From assembly GCA_030589825.1 (NCBI GenBank), contig JAUUZT010000055.1, positions 1 to 6,024 on the forward strand: a stretch of 6,024 nt of DNA. Reading direction: 5' to 3'. The DNA comes from Dehalococcoidia bacterium. GTDB taxonomy: Bacteria > Chloroflexota > Dehalococcoidia > GIF9 > AB-539-J10. Positions 5,523 through 6,024 of this stretch are shown piece after piece. The notes below the pieces were generated by a model. That model worked only from the letters and a program-made list of their open reading frames with translations, made no database searches and had not been told where the DNA came from. The stretch's first letter is position 1; the number at the start of each line of letters is the position of its first letter. The position numbers and the translations under genes are program-made.

Positions 5523-6024
5523 TTAACTGATTATCACCCCTGCTTCAGATTTTAATATAGCTGCTTTGTCTGTCTTCTCCCATGGAAGTCCAATGTCTTC
5601 TCTGCCAAAATGTCAGTAAGTAGCAGTCTGACGATAGATGGGACGACGCAGGTCCAAAGTTCTAATTATTGCTTCAGGACGAAAATCAAAATGTTTGTAG
5701 ATAAGTGCCAATATCTTTTCATCTGGAACTCTGCCCGTTCCATAGGTCTCGATGGACAGAGATAGCGGATGTGCCTTACCAATAACATAAGAAACCTGGA
5801 TCTCAAGATAATCTGCGAGCCCTGCAGCTACCAGGTTTTTTGCGGTATACCTTGCCATATAAGCAGCGGAGCGATCAACTTTGGTGGGGTCTTTTCCTGA
5901 AAAGCATCCTCCACCGTGTCTACATATACTACCGTAATTATCTACTATAATCTTCCGTCCGGTAAATCCTGTATCGCCTACGGGTCCGCCGGTAACAAAT
6001 CGTCCAGTTCCGTTGATAAAAATC
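5523..6024 (-). pseudogene. metK: S-adenosylmethionine synthetase (MetK) C-terminal part, in-frame TGA, 5' end outside window
   Basis: MetK makes S-adenosylmethionine from methionine and ATP. The frame enters from the right edge (first full codon 6023-6021) and shows the family's C-terminal half in order: GTGRFVTGGPVGD, TGFTGRKIIVD, HGGGCFSGKDPTKVDRSAAY, then ARYTAKNLVAAGLAD, LDLRRPIYRQTATY. At 5615-5613 a TGA stands where the family has Gly in YGHFGR. The same frame then gives HFGREDIGLPWEKTDKAA and ends at TAA 5525-5523. No bases are gained or lost. Stopping at the TGA removes 30 residues, including the conserved PWEKTDK tail. Other unusual positions are NGTGRF (usually NPTGRF), YGSICRHGGG (usually YGG) and ADYLEIQ (usually ADR). 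The gene is followed one base later by the phosphomutase ATG (TAACATG), so they are coupled. A nonsense mutation or base error is likelier than recoding. Confidence 0.85.
5533..5541 (-). promoter_or_regulatory. Ribosome binding site of the phosphomutase gene
   Basis: On the minus strand AGGGGTGAT, inside the last metK codons, matches much of the anti-Shine-Dalgarno complement (GGTGAT exact). It lies 11 bases before ATG 5521-5519. It decides the start: the family N-terminus begins exactly at this ATG, upstream of the internal TAA, whereas the later TTG at 5383 has no such site. Confidence 0.6.

Noticed and set aside
5613..5858. A separate 81-residue protein starting at the ATG in ARYTAKN
   Set aside because: It is an internal segment of metK: the same frame is clearly MetK both before this ATG and after the TGA.
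5523..6024. UGA read as glycine, as in some candidate-phyla bacteria (SR1, Gracilibacteria)
   Set aside because: The position fits, but it is the only such TGA, Gly is otherwise spelled GGN throughout, the proteins do not look like those lineages, and the nearby in-frame TAA would need another explanation. Kept only as a check.

Overview
The window reads as chromosomal housekeeping DNA from a free-living bacterium of moderate GC. The MetK and phosphohexomutase residues, and the metK-phosphomutase pairing, look like Chloroflexota (Dehalococcoidia-type). That is an impression from the sequence, not a computed placement. No phage, transposon, CRISPR array or defence system is visible.

Left part (+ strand): the last 26 codons of an unrecognised gene, then a complete fabF (elongating beta-ketoacyl-ACP synthase II), and a weak hairpin plus T-run that may end this transcript. 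Next comes a minus-strand cluster, in transcription order ccdA (thiol-electron transporter), a TlpA-type thioredoxin lipoprotein, and degV (fatty-acid-binding EDD protein). CcdA would pass electrons across the membrane to the lipoprotein thioredoxin. DegV would bind fatty acids, the product class of FabF, which converges on it from the other side. A five-codon ORF joins ccdA to tlpA through TAATG overlaps at both ends.

Middle (3494-4084): a non-coding divergent region with several palindromes and a candidate extended -10 promoter on each strand. On the + strand it leads into tRNA-Ala(TGC) and tRNA-Ser(GCT). Only the tRNA-Ser has its CCA encoded. A 170-base spacer with nothing recognisable follows.

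Right part (- strand): the C-terminal part of metK (S-adenosylmethionine synthetase, running off the right edge), followed after one base by a phosphoglucomutase/phosphomannomutase-family gene. Both are interrupted by a single in-frame stop codon with no frameshift. In metK a TGA replaces the Gly of the conserved YGHFGR motif. In the phosphomutase a TAA follows codon 43. Everything after each stop is still clearly homologous and in frame. This pair of nonsense codons in adjacent, tightly coupled genes, normally important for growth, is the most notable feature. It may reflect recent gene decay, assembly or sequencing error, or (less likely) recoding. I found no convincing new multi-gene system.
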